NCBI GenBank assembly: GCA_027490305.1
Contig: JAIXYI010000006.1
Span: 1-64,000 of the forward strand
Reading direction: 5' to 3'
DNA from: Flavobacteriaceae bacterium
GTDB lineage: Bacteria > Bacteroidota > Bacteroidia > Flavobacteriales > Flavobacteriaceae
Length of the DNA stretch: 64,000 bases
Positions 27,201 through 35,805 of the stretch are shown here, piece after piece. A program made the translations under genes and the position numbers. A model generated the notes under the pieces. That model was not told the origin of the DNA and made no database searches. It saw nothing but the letters and a program-made list of their open reading frames with translations. Numbering within the stretch: position 1 is the stretch's first letter; every line of letters starts with the position of its first letter.

Positions 27201-28893
27201 CAATACGGCGGGTTTTACAGGAGGCACTACTACCGCCATCAACAATACAAACTCTCCCACCGTTACGCTTGAAGCCGGGTCTAAGATCGAGTATGCAGGT
27301 GCCAACCAGACGTTGACGCCTTTCTCTCCGAAGTATGAGGACCTTGCCATTTCCGGAACCGGCACGAAATCCATTACGTCCTCTTCGGAAATCCTGGTGG
27401 GCAACGAGCTGACGGTTTCGGCGTCTACGTTGGAAGTGCCATCAGAAAAGTTGCTAACAGTAACCAACGCCATCACGAATACCGGTGGTGCGATCTGGGT
27501 GAAAGACAAGGGCAACCTGGTACAGATTACCGATGGTATTTCGAATACCGGTGACATTGTCGCGACCCGCATCTCCCGCAGCATGGATCATGACGATTAT
27601 ATCTATTGGGGCCAACCGGTGCAGGGAAACATGCTGACGATGTTCCCAGGACAATTCGATGCGGCCTACATGTGGGATCTGAATGGGGATTATGATGGAT
27701 CGTGGAGCATGATTTCGTCAACCGAACCCGGTCGGGGATTTATTACCCGGCTATCTGAATCGGGTGCAGGAGTGGTGAATTTCGACTTCACCGGCGTGCC
27801 GAACAACGGTGTTATTACGGTTGCGGCCAACAGTTATGACGATGGAGCGACGGCCGAGGCTACAGGTAATACGGTATTACTTGGTAACCCCTATCCCTGC
27901 GCCATTAGTGCGGCCCAATTGGTCAGCCAAAACAGTTCAAGCCTTGAAGGGACGCTTTATTTCTGGACTGCCATAACTCCAGTGGTGGATGGTGAGTATT
28001 CGACTTCCGATTATGCCAGTTGGAACGGAACCGGAGGTGTGGCAACAACCGATACATCCGGTACCAACGACCTTCGGCCTAGCGGCAGCATTGGGGCAGG
28101 CCAGGGGTTCTTCGCGCTGCTTAAATCGGATGCGGGCGTGACGTTCAACAACAGCATGCGCCTTCGTACTACAACCGATAACGGGCAGTTCTTCCGCACC
28201 GGTTCGGATGTTGCGGACGGACGGTTGTGGCTCAACCTGACCAATGATAATGGGGCATTCCGCCAGACAATGGTGGGCTATGTAAACGAGGCTACCAACG
28301 GGTATGAAACCAAGTTTGATGGCAGCAGCTTCACCGATAATGTAATTGATATTTATTCCTTGCTTGACGATAAGAAACTCGTCATCCAGGGGCGCGGTCT
28401 TCCGTTTGAACCATCGGATATCGTGCCGCTCGGAATCCGTATTACGACAGCGGGAAGTTACCAGATTGCCATCGACGAGGCACAGGGCGTGCTGGCTGGT
28501 GACCAGGAGGTCTATTTGGAAGATCTACAGTTGAACGTCATCCACGACCTCAAGTCGGCTGCGTATACCTTTACAACCGGTGCGGGAATGTTCCACGATC
28601 GCTTCCGCATCCGGTATACCAATGCCGCCAGCCTGGAAGTACCTGTAACCGATGCGCCTACCATGTCGATTTATACCGATAAAAAGACTATTGTTGTCGA
28701 CAGTCCGGGCTTGGCGATCGCTTCCGTGAAAGTGGTGGATCTACTTGGTCGTGTCATTTTGGATTCGAATGCGATAAATGCCACTCATTTTCAGTCGAAG
28801 CTTATTTGGGCTTCGGAGCAGGTGTTAGTTGTGACGGTGGTATGTGCAGATGGTGTGGTCGTCCGAAAAAAACTCATTATTTCACCCAATTGA
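21202..28893 (+). CDS. Giant T9SS-exported repeat protein (2563 aa)
   Basis: The chosen ATG begins a signal peptide (MKFKMLCLVALLGAALVSSAQ); the longer frame starts with TTG and is rejected. Residues about 20-180 are a beta-rich domain with DDFTLNGS. Residues about 180-380 start LDGNIVESDWG and resemble a DOMON/CBM9-like sugar-binding domain. From 390 to about 2100 there are many GTLTV/SGGTLN-type beta-helix repeats. From about 2130 a conserved module (YIYWGQPVQGN, GNPYPCAISA, FNNSMRLRTTTDNGQFFR) leads to a type C-like sorting region ending RKKLIISPN. The gene is intact over 7.7 kb. Likely a surface adhesin or polymer-binding protein. The next gene follows after 7 nt. Confidence 0.85.
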   Translation: MKFKMLCLVALLGAALVSSAQVYQHDFGTVAISGKPYTVAPGTINANLSSSSWTTSATGFVNFAGSAGQALSLNDSSGTPTYTLTFTVASGYALSVTSFNFWRQRSAAGAQNWSMTINGTAVGSGTVPTSGAALGTTAVSNAVNNLTGTVTVVLSLSGASGTGTFRLDDFTLNGSVVATALDGNIVESDWGTALATSTGGPTPSFGASHAINALYCYGDATYLYFAIAGNVQSGNRIMLFIDSKSGGYNNGSFNRTNAPQGIDDFNSSTTFDSGFNADYCAVIGTNGTGTYYLDLFTLAASGSNTFIGSAGTEFGINVSNTDQTKGFEFRIPKTSLGYTANQELQLFAAYTSEGGFLSNQFLTKAGSSDGSYGNGAVTFGSATPDPVTVTYASKQTGNFTTGTTWKLGTGSPSGVTISIESGHNVTVNTSTSQVAGVRVNSGGTLTLDSGGLLNVSRTGGITFNNAGTTTFTSGGLKFFQSVTFTNTGTFTSGTGTVEFVGGSLSGTLSFYNMTLSTAGLTLSSSTTITNLLTILPSGFVDAGSAPIYGSSSTLVYSGVSGYNRGNEWTGASSGAGCPANVTLSSSSFNMNLGAAFCTGSVTVGAGSTLNTAATSLTIGGNLSINSTDALNFGTLNMLGDIYVAGNWTVGAFGVQSNNGKAVFFNGTGTQVVSKTGGGTVFFDYLVLNKSAGTVQFSASPATDVVINSTAGDVLQLVNAGTLDVNGRSLTLNNAGGNILCTGGVRTITSTAANGSVAINGYKSVTGTGTLTIATNVTMQLSAGINFGVSKTTFNGRLQLNGGGFADTSPIYATNSTLIYNGNYNLSNEWTGNAATPGLGIPFDVRIQNAAVVNLPAGDRGLSGSLTINNGTLNFNAGGDLYLNGNLSLTTFGFSTNGKRLYLTGTSVQTLTADNDVMLSYLYFQPTSGSVRFECVSSVFLYITAPTGGAAISFNSANDILDFGNAQPSIGTAGVANTIAGSGKFRGYAASTNLTLLGTGSVGTLTFDTGFQNLRSLSINRTSGSTAALLGSNLTIGNTMTFTAGHLDLNGFVLTLPASMGSFGGSSSFVIASTSGSELRKLFTAAGSFTFPVGDNVGTVEYSPATITCTGGSYSGYIGVSVKNTLHPALTGSTNYINRYWGVTASGVTPTSYSFSGTYLTADIVNATTNCKPGRYNGSTFTDVSATTVSANTLGLTGLTTFDSVNEFAAGDRLLTATYFYRSAAAGAWSNASNWQVSANNLTGWTTAFYPPGRAASAVTIRNTFDITVSSGTVNAVNVWIDPGANLNISGGTFVLEDGSFSTDLTVNGGLNYSGGTFTQGSSIISFAGTGTFSNSASSSTIFIPTATWSSTSTCSITGLTSNAIISSPSALAQSFGNFTWNNANQNNYVNVESNLFSVAGTLTVGPSANARLSLANSAGTFTNSVGSLVVSGGVLNVVGATATTTLSVTGNITVSGGTLNVSQGSGTGTLTGSAASDMTVSGGTCVLSNSSGAGSLSVRDLAVSSGSVVLINNASSPSTTLTVNRDLSITGSGSMNLEATGSTTGVATVNVNGNFSAASSSSSIVDFGSGTVASNMIAIKGNFNNTSTGTFFTTSNSASNGFTFNGTGTQTFSYTGTDSNYTNYRVLAGATLQMNSNLTLGANTNPSSTFSVASGAVLNMQTNSIIAAGTTNPQVVFTSGATLITANTAGIGGSTASGSFRSFSGTGTAAAGGRVTLPAGVKYIFNGITTTPFPTTTFGNPADVTINAAVTSNLTGALTVTGPFTVNNGGTFKLNSAAGNHLSLNSTNLVVNSGGIFDNNGTNQVQSGGGTPAIQISGTFITRDPDGFVGTGTAIPSITPVLNSGSTVEYGLTGNQAVQGTTAPTYQNITLSGSGLKTLASTNAVVGTIAISDSVIFDAGNNAFGSSTSNLTMTGTSRYKLGGTTASKPESGGTYSLGSGTTIEFTGTSATNIRVSSPTINYANVEISGTNVSNPATVTGIRFQTGGTFTVKNGATFKLANTAGFTGGTTTAINNTNSPTVTLEAGSKIEYAGANQTLTPFSPKYEDLAISGTGTKSITSSSEILVGNELTVSASTLEVPSEKLLTVTNAITNTGGAIWVKDKGNLVQITDGISNTGDIVATRISRSMDHDDYIYWGQPVQGNMLTMFPGQFDAAYMWDLNGDYDGSWSMISSTEPGRGFITRLSESGAGVVNFDFTGVPNNGVITVAANSYDDGATAEATGNTVLLGNPYPCAISAAQLVSQNSSSLEGTLYFWTAITPVVDGEYSTSDYASWNGTGGVATTDTSGTNDLRPSGSIGAGQGFFALLKSDAGVTFNNSMRLRTTTDNGQFFRTGSDVADGRLWLNLTNDNGAFRQTMVGYVNEATNGYETKFDGSSFTDNVIDIYSLLDDKKLVIQGRGLPFEPSDIVPLGIRITTAGSYQIAIDEAQGVLAGDQEVYLEDLQLNVIHDLKSAAYTFTTGAGMFHDRFRIRYTNAASLEVPVTDAPTMSIYTDKKTIVVDSPGLAIASVKVVDLLGRVILDSNAINATHFQSKLIWASEQVLVVTVVCADGVVVRKKLIISPN

Positions 28894-28900
28894 TAGCTTA

Positions 28901-31780
28901 ATGGAACTACTACCTACGCTTAGAATTGCTTGTCTCCTTTTTATACTAGTGTCAACGCGTGTCTCTGGACAGATTTCTTTCACCGGTGCATCCGGAGGGA
29001 ACTGGGGTACAGCAAGTAATTGGTCAGGGGGCGCAGTACCAACGGTCGCGGACGATGTCACTATCCCAGATGGAAAGGACGTGACAGTGAACGTTGCAGC
29101 CGTTTGCAAGACACTGACCATTGCCGGAGGGGGGAATAACAATGCCGTTACACTGGGAAGCAATTCGCTGACGGTTTCAGGGACCCTCACAATCAATGCG
29201 CCCACTACCAACAACGTGGTGAAACAACTAAATGTGCAGTCGGGAACGCTCTCCTGTAATTCGGTATCGATGGCGGCAACGACAGCCAATTCACGTGACT
29301 GTCGTCTGGTTTGTACTACCGGAACTATTAATGTGTCAGGCGATATCGTAATGAATGGGGTTGCCTTGCGGAACCAGGTGCGCATCAACGGAAATGCGAC
29401 GACTGGCGGTACTCTCAACCTAGGCGGCGCAATAAGCGGCGGCGATTTCCTCTCCAATAACTCGAATTCGACCCTAAATTTCAATGGTACTACGGCCCAA
29501 ACCATGCCCATTAATGCGGATTATATTTATAATAAGATCACTATCAACAACACCGCGGGCGTTACCTTGGGAGGGGCTATAACGACGACTAATACAACGG
29601 ATAACATCACGGTGCAGACGGGGACGTTTGATAACGGCGGCTATGCGATAACGGGGACAGCTGGGAAATCGTTTACAGTGGCAAATGGCGCGACGTTGAA
29701 GATCAGTGGCACCACGAGCGGCGCACCCACGGGCTTCTCTACCTTTTCGTTTGGGGCATCCAGTACGGTGGAGTATTCCGGAACGGGTGCACAGTCGGTT
29801 ACGGCGTTTGCCTCTCCAGGCTATGGCAACCTGACCATCACCAATGCGTCAACAAAGAGCGCGGCGGCGGGATTAAATGTCCAGGGAAACCTAACCGTAA
29901 ACACCGGTGCCACGCTGGCACTCTCTTCTTTTACCCATGGGGTTTCCGGAAGCGTTTCCAATAGTGGCACCATCAGCATGACGACCGGAACAACATCTGT
30001 TACGGGCAACTTTACGAATTCAGGAACATTTACAGGGGGTACGACGTCTACACTAACTGTTACCGGAGCTGTCGCTAATAGCGGCACTTTGACGGCCGGC
30101 ACCGGGACCAGCGCGATAAATGTTGGAGGCAACTGGAGTAATTCCGGTACCTTTACGTGTGGTGCATCCGGAACCGTTACGTTTAATGCTACTGCATCTG
30201 GGCGAACGATATCAGGCACGATCACGGGTTCGTTAGGAAAGTTCAATAACCTCACCTTCAATGGATCGGGCGGAGCATGGTCGTTATCAAGTGTAGATAT
30301 TGATAAGGTGCTGACCATTACAAATGGTACGTTGACCGCCTCCGGCACGGTTGCCGTCGCCGGTACGTCTGCACTCACCGTAAGCAGTGGTGGATCATTG
30401 GTTCTGAATAATAGCGCGAGTTTGCTTCAGACCGGCTACACCGGAGCGAATACGGGAACTATCTTGGTAAACCGCAACACGACTCCGATCATCCTGGATG
30501 ATTTTACATATTGGTCGTCACCGACGAATGGCACGCAGACATTAGGAGATTTTTCTCCTCTTACCCAATCCGACAAGTTCTTTTCTCATGCCAGTGGTTC
30601 ATGGAGCCTGTTGCCTACGACAACCACATTCACGCCAGGAACCGGTTACGCCATACGATCTCCCGAAACGGCTACCGGTACACCAACCGTTTTTCCCTAT
30701 CAGTTTTCAGGCATACCGAATAATGGCACTATAAATTATGCCGCGGGTAGCATCGCCAACCAACTCATCGGAAACCCGTATCCGTCGGCCCTGAACGCCA
30801 ATTCGTTTATTGATGCAAACGTGGTGGGTACTGGCACTATCAACCAAACAATTACCGGAACGCTTTACTTCTGGACCCATAATCACTCCCTCTCTTCCAA
30901 CAATTATCTCTCGACGGATTACGCGGTATATACAAAGTTAGGGGGTACCAGTGTGCCGACTGGCACGGGCAATACGACAGCGCCCACACAGTATATCGCT
31001 TCGGGGCAGGGGTTCTTTGTCGAAACGCTATCAGTTGGAAGTATTACGTTCAACAACGCGATGCGGACCGGTAGCAACAATTCGAATTTTTACCGGAATG
31101 CTGCGCCGCAAACCGCAACCGGGCGTGTCTGGCTTACCATGACAGATGAAGCGGCCAACTTCAGTCAGATTTTGGTTGGATATGTTGACGGCGCCACGGT
31201 GGGTTATGATCCCGGGTATGATGGAACCTGTTTTCCGTCAGAGTTTTTACTTTATAGCTTGCAGGACACCAATTTGCTGGCTGTACAGGCGCGCCCCACC
31301 AGCCTACTTTTTGAGGATGAGGTGCCATTGGGATATCAACTCCCCACGGCTGGCACCACCACCATTAGCTTAAGTCAGTCAGACGGCTCGTTGGGAGACG
31401 ACACGCCCGTGTATTTGCAAGATCTTACCCTTGCGCAGGTACACAATCTAAAGGAGGGCCCGTACGTGTTTACCTCCGAAGCAGGGTCGTTTGCCAATCG
31501 GTTTGTTTTGGGATACGGAGAAGCACTCGGCAACACCCATCCTGAAATGACCAAGCCTCGGGTTTCTGTTGTGAAAGTGGCGGGTAGCCTGCACCTCAGG
31601 TCGGACAACGATATGATGGATTCTTACTCGGTATATGATGTCGCCGGACGATTGGTGGCGTCGAAGACGGGTGTGTCAAACAACTCAATAGAAGTTCCGC
31701 TGATGTCGTCACACCAGGCACTCATTGTAAAAGTGCGGCTAGTTTCGGGAATTGAAGTATCGAAGAAAGTGCTTTTTTAG
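28901..31780 (+). CDS. Large secreted protein with T9SS type C-like sorting domain (959 aa)
   Basis: The ATG at 28901 begins MELLPTLRIACLLFILVSTRVSGQ, a plausible signal peptide, and lies 7 nt after the previous stop, so the two genes are probably co-transcribed. Residues about 25-75 (GGNWGTASNWSGGAVPTVADDVTIPDG) are a G8-like beta-helix start, followed by repeats rich in NSGTFTGG-type turns to about 520. From about 530 comes the same module as in its neighbours (FTYWSSPTNGT, GNPYPSALNANSF), then the sorting region ending VSKKVLF. It looks like a shorter paralogue of the 2563-aa protein. Confidence 0.85.
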   Translation: MELLPTLRIACLLFILVSTRVSGQISFTGASGGNWGTASNWSGGAVPTVADDVTIPDGKDVTVNVAAVCKTLTIAGGGNNNAVTLGSNSLTVSGTLTINAPTTNNVVKQLNVQSGTLSCNSVSMAATTANSRDCRLVCTTGTINVSGDIVMNGVALRNQVRINGNATTGGTLNLGGAISGGDFLSNNSNSTLNFNGTTAQTMPINADYIYNKITINNTAGVTLGGAITTTNTTDNITVQTGTFDNGGYAITGTAGKSFTVANGATLKISGTTSGAPTGFSTFSFGASSTVEYSGTGAQSVTAFASPGYGNLTITNASTKSAAAGLNVQGNLTVNTGATLALSSFTHGVSGSVSNSGTISMTTGTTSVTGNFTNSGTFTGGTTSTLTVTGAVANSGTLTAGTGTSAINVGGNWSNSGTFTCGASGTVTFNATASGRTISGTITGSLGKFNNLTFNGSGGAWSLSSVDIDKVLTITNGTLTASGTVAVAGTSALTVSSGGSLVLNNSASLLQTGYTGANTGTILVNRNTTPIILDDFTYWSSPTNGTQTLGDFSPLTQSDKFFSHASGSWSLLPTTTTFTPGTGYAIRSPETATGTPTVFPYQFSGIPNNGTINYAAGSIANQLIGNPYPSALNANSFIDANVVGTGTINQTITGTLYFWTHNHSLSSNNYLSTDYAVYTKLGGTSVPTGTGNTTAPTQYIASGQGFFVETLSVGSITFNNAMRTGSNNSNFYRNAAPQTATGRVWLTMTDEAANFSQILVGYVDGATVGYDPGYDGTCFPSEFLLYSLQDTNLLAVQARPTSLLFEDEVPLGYQLPTAGTTTISLSQSDGSLGDDTPVYLQDLTLAQVHNLKEGPYVFTSEAGSFANRFVLGYGEALGNTHPEMTKPRVSVVKVAGSLHLRSDNDMMDSYSVYDVAGRLVASKTGVSNNSIEVPLMSSHQALIVKVRLVSGIEVSKKVLF

Positions 31781-31809
31781 GAATGTAAACCCATGAAAAC
31801 CGTTTCGGG

Positions 31810-32670
31810 CTACGCTATGGCATTCGTACGGCGCACGGCCTCTTCGTTTTTATAGTCGATCCAGGCCTGCCCCTTCCAACGTCGCATAAGGTTGTCGAAA
31901 TAGCGCATGATGGTCACATTGTAGAGCGCTTTCGACAGGTTGCCGATGTGTCGGGGAAAGGCGCGTAAACTCATTGAAAAGCCCGGTGTCAGGTATTTCA
32001 TATAATGCCAGTACCCTTCGGGCATATAGAGCATCTCGCCGTGGTTAAGTTCGCACACGTAGCCCTGTGCCTTGGCCAGCGCCGGCCATTTACTGAAGTC
32101 CGGATTATCGAAGTCGATGTCTTCGCGCGAAATCAGCGCATGCGGCACTTTGTAAAGGTATTTTGTCTGGTCAGGAGCGAACAACACACAGCGCTTTTTT
32201 CCATGGAAGTGGAAGTGGAGAATGTTGGAATAATCGATGTCGAAATGCATGAATACCCGTGAGTTTTCGCCGCCGAAAAAAAGCATCGGTAATTGCCGCA
32301 CGAGCCGTAGTCCGATGTTGGGCCAGCGGAAGTCATCTTTCAACATCGGCACCTCTTTCATCAGGTTGTAAAGAAAAATGCGGTAATTGGTCGGACGCGA
32401 CTTCAACAGGTCGATGTATTCCGACATTTTCATCGTGGCGTGTGCTTCATTGAATCCTTCTTTGTAGGAAACAGGGCGATCATCGTATAACGGCACGGTA
32501 CGATCCCCCGCAATGTCACGAATATACTCCAAATGCCATTTTGTGTAAGCGGGCCAGTCAGCAGTCAACTGTTCAATAACGACCGGTTTCTGTGGTTTCA
32601 CGTAGCGGTCAAGAAAGTCCTTCCGCGAAAGGGTCTTCACCCTTTCAATCTCGGTGAGGTTCAACGCCAT
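31810..32670 (-). CDS. JmjC/cupin-8-like Fe(II)/2-oxoglutarate oxygenase
   Basis: The start at MALNLTEIER gives 286 aa. The cupin-like core holds the metal facial triad H142-x-D144 (FMHFDIDYSN) and a distal H222 in PEGYWHYMKY. The N-terminal KPVVIEQLTADWPAYTKW segment is typical of the FIH-like cupin-8 group. Members hydroxylate protein side chains using iron and 2-oxoglutarate; the target here is unknown. It follows bioB on the same strand, but a terminator lies between them, so it may be separately transcribed. Confidence 0.85.
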   Translation of the reverse strand: MALNLTEIERVKTLSRKDFLDRYVKPQKPVVIEQLTADWPAYTKWHLEYIRDIAGDRTVPLYDDRPVSYKEGFNEAHATMKMSEYIDLLKSRPTNYRIFLYNLMKEVPMLKDDFRWPNIGLRLVRQLPMLFFGGENSRVFMHFDIDYSNILHFHFHGKKRCVLFAPDQTKYLYKVPHALISREDIDFDNPDFSKWPALAKAQGYVCELNHGEMLYMPEGYWHYMKYLTPGFSMSLRAFPRHIGNLSKALYNVTIMRYFDNLMRRWKGQAWIDYKNEEAVRRTNAIA

Positions 32671-32689
32671 AGTCGGTTTTTTAAAGCAC

Positions 32690-32715
32690 AAAAATGCCCC
32701 TGTAGGACAGGGGCA
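32690..32715 (-). terminator. Intrinsic terminator of bioB
   Basis: On the minus strand TGCCCCTGT and ACAGGGGCA form a 9-bp stem followed by TTTTTG. It ends only about 20 nt before the JmjC-like gene start. Confidence 0.85.
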
Positions 32716-32759
32716 AAGTTAAGAAACGATTAACGTAACGGAAACACTTTAACAAACCG

Positions 32760-33854
32760 TTATTCCGTTGGCGTCTTTGATTTTTTAGATGCTTCGAGGT
32801 TGCGTTCGATTGTATGTCCGGGCCTTGACCAGCGTGGTTTTTCGCCTAAGGCCGTGAATTGCGAGTCTTCCGCTTCCACGGTTTGCGGCTGGGCCATCTT
32901 GGCAAACGGACGCTGTGGCTTCAATCCGAGCATTTCAAACATCTTCATGTCTTCGTTCACATCCGGATTCGGCGTGGTGAGCAGTTTGTCACCTGCAAAA
33001 ATCGAATTCGCACCGGCAAAGAAGCACATCGCCTGGCCTTCCCGGCTCATGTTCGTGCGTCCGGCTGAGAGGCGTACCTGGGTAAGCGGCATCACAATCC
33101 GTGTGGTCGCTACCATCCGGATCATGTCCCATATTTCAACGGGTTTTTCATCCTCCATCGGCGTTCCTTCCACGGCGACCAGGGCGTTGATCGGCACCGA
33201 TTCAGGCTGCGGCGACAGTGAGGCCAGCGCTACCAGCATTCCCGCCCGGTCTTCTACACTTTCACCCATTCCGATAATGCCGCCGCTGCAGACTGTAACG
33301 TTTGTTTTACGGACGTTGTCAATGGTGCGAAGGCGGTCTTCGTAGCCGCGGGTCGAAATGATTTCTTTATAATATTCTTCTGAGGTATCGAGGTTGTGGT
33401 TGTAGGCATAGAGGCCGGCTTCTGCCAGTCGGGCCGCTTGATTTTCGGTCAACATGCCCAGCGTACAACATACTTCCATGTCGAGTTTGTTGATGGTGCG
33501 CACCATTTCGAGCACTTGGTCAAACTCGGGTCCGTCTTTCACGTTCCGCCAGGCGGCACCCATGCAAACGCGCGAAGAACCCGCCGATTTTGCACGAAGC
33601 GCTTGTGCCTTCACGTGGCTGACGGTCATAAGGTCATTCCCTTCGATGTGGGTATGATAGCGGGCCGCTTGGGGGCAATAGCCACAGTCTTCCGGGCAAC
33701 CCCCTGTTTTGATTGAGAGCAGGGTCGACACCTGCACCACATTAGGGTCATGGTATTCACGGTGTACGGTGGCGGCTTCGTAAAGCAAGTCCATCAACGG
33801 ACGGTTGTACAATGCGATGATTTCCTCTTTCGTCCAGTCGTGGCGCGTGATCAT
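32760..33854 (-). CDS. bioB: Biotin synthase
   Basis: Starting at MITRHDWTKEEI gives 364 aa; a start 8 codons upstream is possible. The radical-SAM motif CPEDCGYC places the three cysteines at C53, C57 and C60 after LLSIKTGG. Later segments GIIGMGESVEDR and the end region around LRLSAGR support BioB. It inserts sulfur into dethiobiotin using two Fe-S clusters. It is about 16 kb from the bioF-bioA operon and has its own promoter motif and terminator, so biotin genes are split into two units. Confidence 0.97.
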   Translation of the reverse strand: MITRHDWTKEEIIALYNRPLMDLLYEAATVHREYHDPNVVQVSTLLSIKTGGCPEDCGYCPQAARYHTHIEGNDLMTVSHVKAQALRAKSAGSSRVCMGAAWRNVKDGPEFDQVLEMVRTINKLDMEVCCTLGMLTENQAARLAEAGLYAYNHNLDTSEEYYKEIISTRGYEDRLRTIDNVRKTNVTVCSGGIIGMGESVEDRAGMLVALASLSPQPESVPINALVAVEGTPMEDEKPVEIWDMIRMVATTRIVMPLTQVRLSAGRTNMSREGQAMCFFAGANSIFAGDKLLTTPNPDVNEDMKMFEMLGLKPQRPFAKMAQPQTVEAEDSQFTALGEKPRWSRPGHTIERNLEASKKSKTPTE

Positions 33855-33875
33855 GTTCGGTTCTTTTAGTAACGT

Positions 33876-33883
33876 CAAAAGTA
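33876..33883 (-). promoter_or_regulatory. -7 promoter element of bioB
   Basis: On the minus strand TACTTTTG matches TAnnTTTG, about 20 nt before the ATG at 33854. A TTG lies upstream but at 25 nt, slightly far. Confidence 0.45.
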
Positions 33884-34040
33884 GCGAATTCCACGGGAAC
33901 TAAAAACACAATCGAAATACCGTAGCGTTCGCCGTAGCTTACGATAACGTTATAGAAACTGGTAGGTAGTGTACGGTTAAACGCGTCTGAAATGATAACT
34001 TGCCCTGACCAAACTTTTTTGCAACCAAACCAGGCTATAA

Positions 34041-35741
34041 ATGAATACGTTTTCTACTGTTGACTATGCCGTTTTTATCACCTATTTCTTCCTTGTGGCC
34101 GGATATGGCTATTGGGTATACCGACGAAAGAAGGAGAAGGGTTCCTCTGAATCGAAGAACTTTTTCCTGGCGGAAGGTTCCCTGACCTGGTGGGCGATCG
34201 GTGCTTCCCTCATCGCATCAAATATTTCCGCCGAGCAATTTATCGGCGCATCCGGACAAGGCTTTACGGTGGGATTGGCCATTGCTGCCTACGAGTGGGT
34301 GGCTGCTATCGCCCTGATCGTCGTGGCAGTTTGGTTTATTCCGGTATACCTGAAGAACCGCATCTTCACCATGCCACAGTTTCTCGAACGGCGTTACAAC
34401 CAAAGTGCCTCACTTATCATGGCGGTATTTTGGTTGTTTTTGTATGTTTTCGTCAACCTGACATCGATTCTGTACCTGGGTGCCCTGGCAATCAACAATA
34501 TGGCCGGAGGCGAGTATTTTCATTTGATTGTGGTCGTTATGGCGGTCTTTGCCCTGATCATCACGCTCGGAGGCATGAAGGTTATTGGCTTTACGGATGT
34601 CATACAGGTAGTGGTTTTGGTCATCGGCGGATTGGCCACGACGTATATCGCGCTGTGCCTGGTGGGCGAACATTTTGGTTTGGGTAGTGATGCCTGGGGT
34701 GGTTTTACGACGATGATGCGGGAAGCACCGGACCATTTCAAGATGATTTTCGACAAACCCGGACCGAATTCCAGTCAGGAGGATATTGATAAGTACCTGC
34801 TTTTGCCGGGCGTGGCCATGTATTTCGCAGGCCAGTGGATCACCAACCTTAATTATTGGGGATGCAACCAATATATCACGCAACGTGCCCTGGGCGCCGA
34901 TCTGAAAACCGCCCGCACCGGTATTTTGTTTGCCGGCTTCATGAAACTCGCGATGCCCATTATTGTCATGTTGCCGGGTATTGCGGCGTATGTGATCTGG
35001 AAAGACGGCGGCCTGCAGGCGGAGATGGCGGCCGGAGGCGAATTTTCGGCCGACAACGCGTATTCCTCTATTTTAGGATTTTTGCCGGCCGGGCTTAAAG
35101 GACTTTCCCTGGCGGCGTTGACGGCTGCTATTGTCGCGTCGTTGGCCGGAAAAGCCAATAGTATTTCGACGATTTATACACTTGATATTTACAAGAAATA
35201 CATCAATAAAGAGGCAAGCGAGAAAAAACTCGTCCTGATGGGGCGTATCGCGATTTTGGTGGCGATGGTGCTTTCGGTAGTACTTACCTGGAACGATACC
35301 CTCGGCATTGGAATGAAAGGGGGCTTTACCTTTATCCAGAAATACACCGGATTTGTGAGTCCGGGTGTGTTTGCCATGTTCATTCTCGGGATGTTCTGGA
35401 AGCGCACGACCGGGACAGCGGCCATTACCGGATTGATTGCCGGTTTCCTGTTCTCGATCTTTTTCAATATGTATGCGGTCGATTGGTTTGGAGCCGAGAC
35501 ATGGCTGTGGACGGCCTTCCGCAATTCCGAGAAAGTATATGAGATTCCGTTCCTGATCGGGATGGGATGGACATTCCTCTTCACCGTATTGCTGATGGTA
35601 GGGGTAAGCCTGGCGGGTCCGAAGCACAATCCGAAGGCATTCGAGATCGACAGCAAGATGTTCCGGGTGGCGCCGTCGACACTGGCCCTGATCGTATTGA
35701 CTATTTTGATCTTCAGCGTACTTTACGTCCGTTTTTGGTAA
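34041..35741 (+). CDS. Sodium/solute symporter (SSS family, sugar-transporter type)
   Basis: The 566-aa protein has about 14 predicted membrane helices. Family landmarks include FFLAEGSLTWWAIGASLIASNISAEQFIGASGQGF near residues 40-75, the MPQFLERRYN stretch and the GLSLAALTAAIVASLAGKANSISTIYTLDIYKKYI block in helix 8. It is closest in look to vSGLT-like sodium/galactose transporters of Bacteroidota. It would take up a sugar or related solute with sodium across the inner membrane. No catabolic genes are adjacent, so the substrate is not indicated. Confidence 0.9.
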   Translation: MNTFSTVDYAVFITYFFLVAGYGYWVYRRKKEKGSSESKNFFLAEGSLTWWAIGASLIASNISAEQFIGASGQGFTVGLAIAAYEWVAAIALIVVAVWFIPVYLKNRIFTMPQFLERRYNQSASLIMAVFWLFLYVFVNLTSILYLGALAINNMAGGEYFHLIVVVMAVFALIITLGGMKVIGFTDVIQVVVLVIGGLATTYIALCLVGEHFGLGSDAWGGFTTMMREAPDHFKMIFDKPGPNSSQEDIDKYLLLPGVAMYFAGQWITNLNYWGCNQYITQRALGADLKTARTGILFAGFMKLAMPIIVMLPGIAAYVIWKDGGLQAEMAAGGEFSADNAYSSILGFLPAGLKGLSLAALTAAIVASLAGKANSISTIYTLDIYKKYINKEASEKKLVLMGRIAILVAMVLSVVLTWNDTLGIGMKGGFTFIQKYTGFVSPGVFAMFILGMFWKRTTGTAAITGLIAGFLFSIFFNMYAVDWFGAETWLWTAFRNSEKVYEIPFLIGMGWTFLFTVLLMVGVSLAGPKHNPKAFEIDSKMFRVAPSTLALIVLTILIFSVLYVRFW

Positions 35742-35762
35742 GTCGGATCGATTTCAAAAAAG

Positions 35763-35788
35763 AAAGACCGCTTTGGGCGGTCTTTTTT
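35763..35788. terminator. Strong bidirectional terminator
   Basis: AAAGACCGC and GCGGTCTTT form a 9-bp stem with A and T runs on the two sides; it serves the symporter and probably the convergent DUF4476 gene. Confidence 0.88.
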
Positions 35789-35805
35789 GTTTTTGGATGT
35801 GACGC

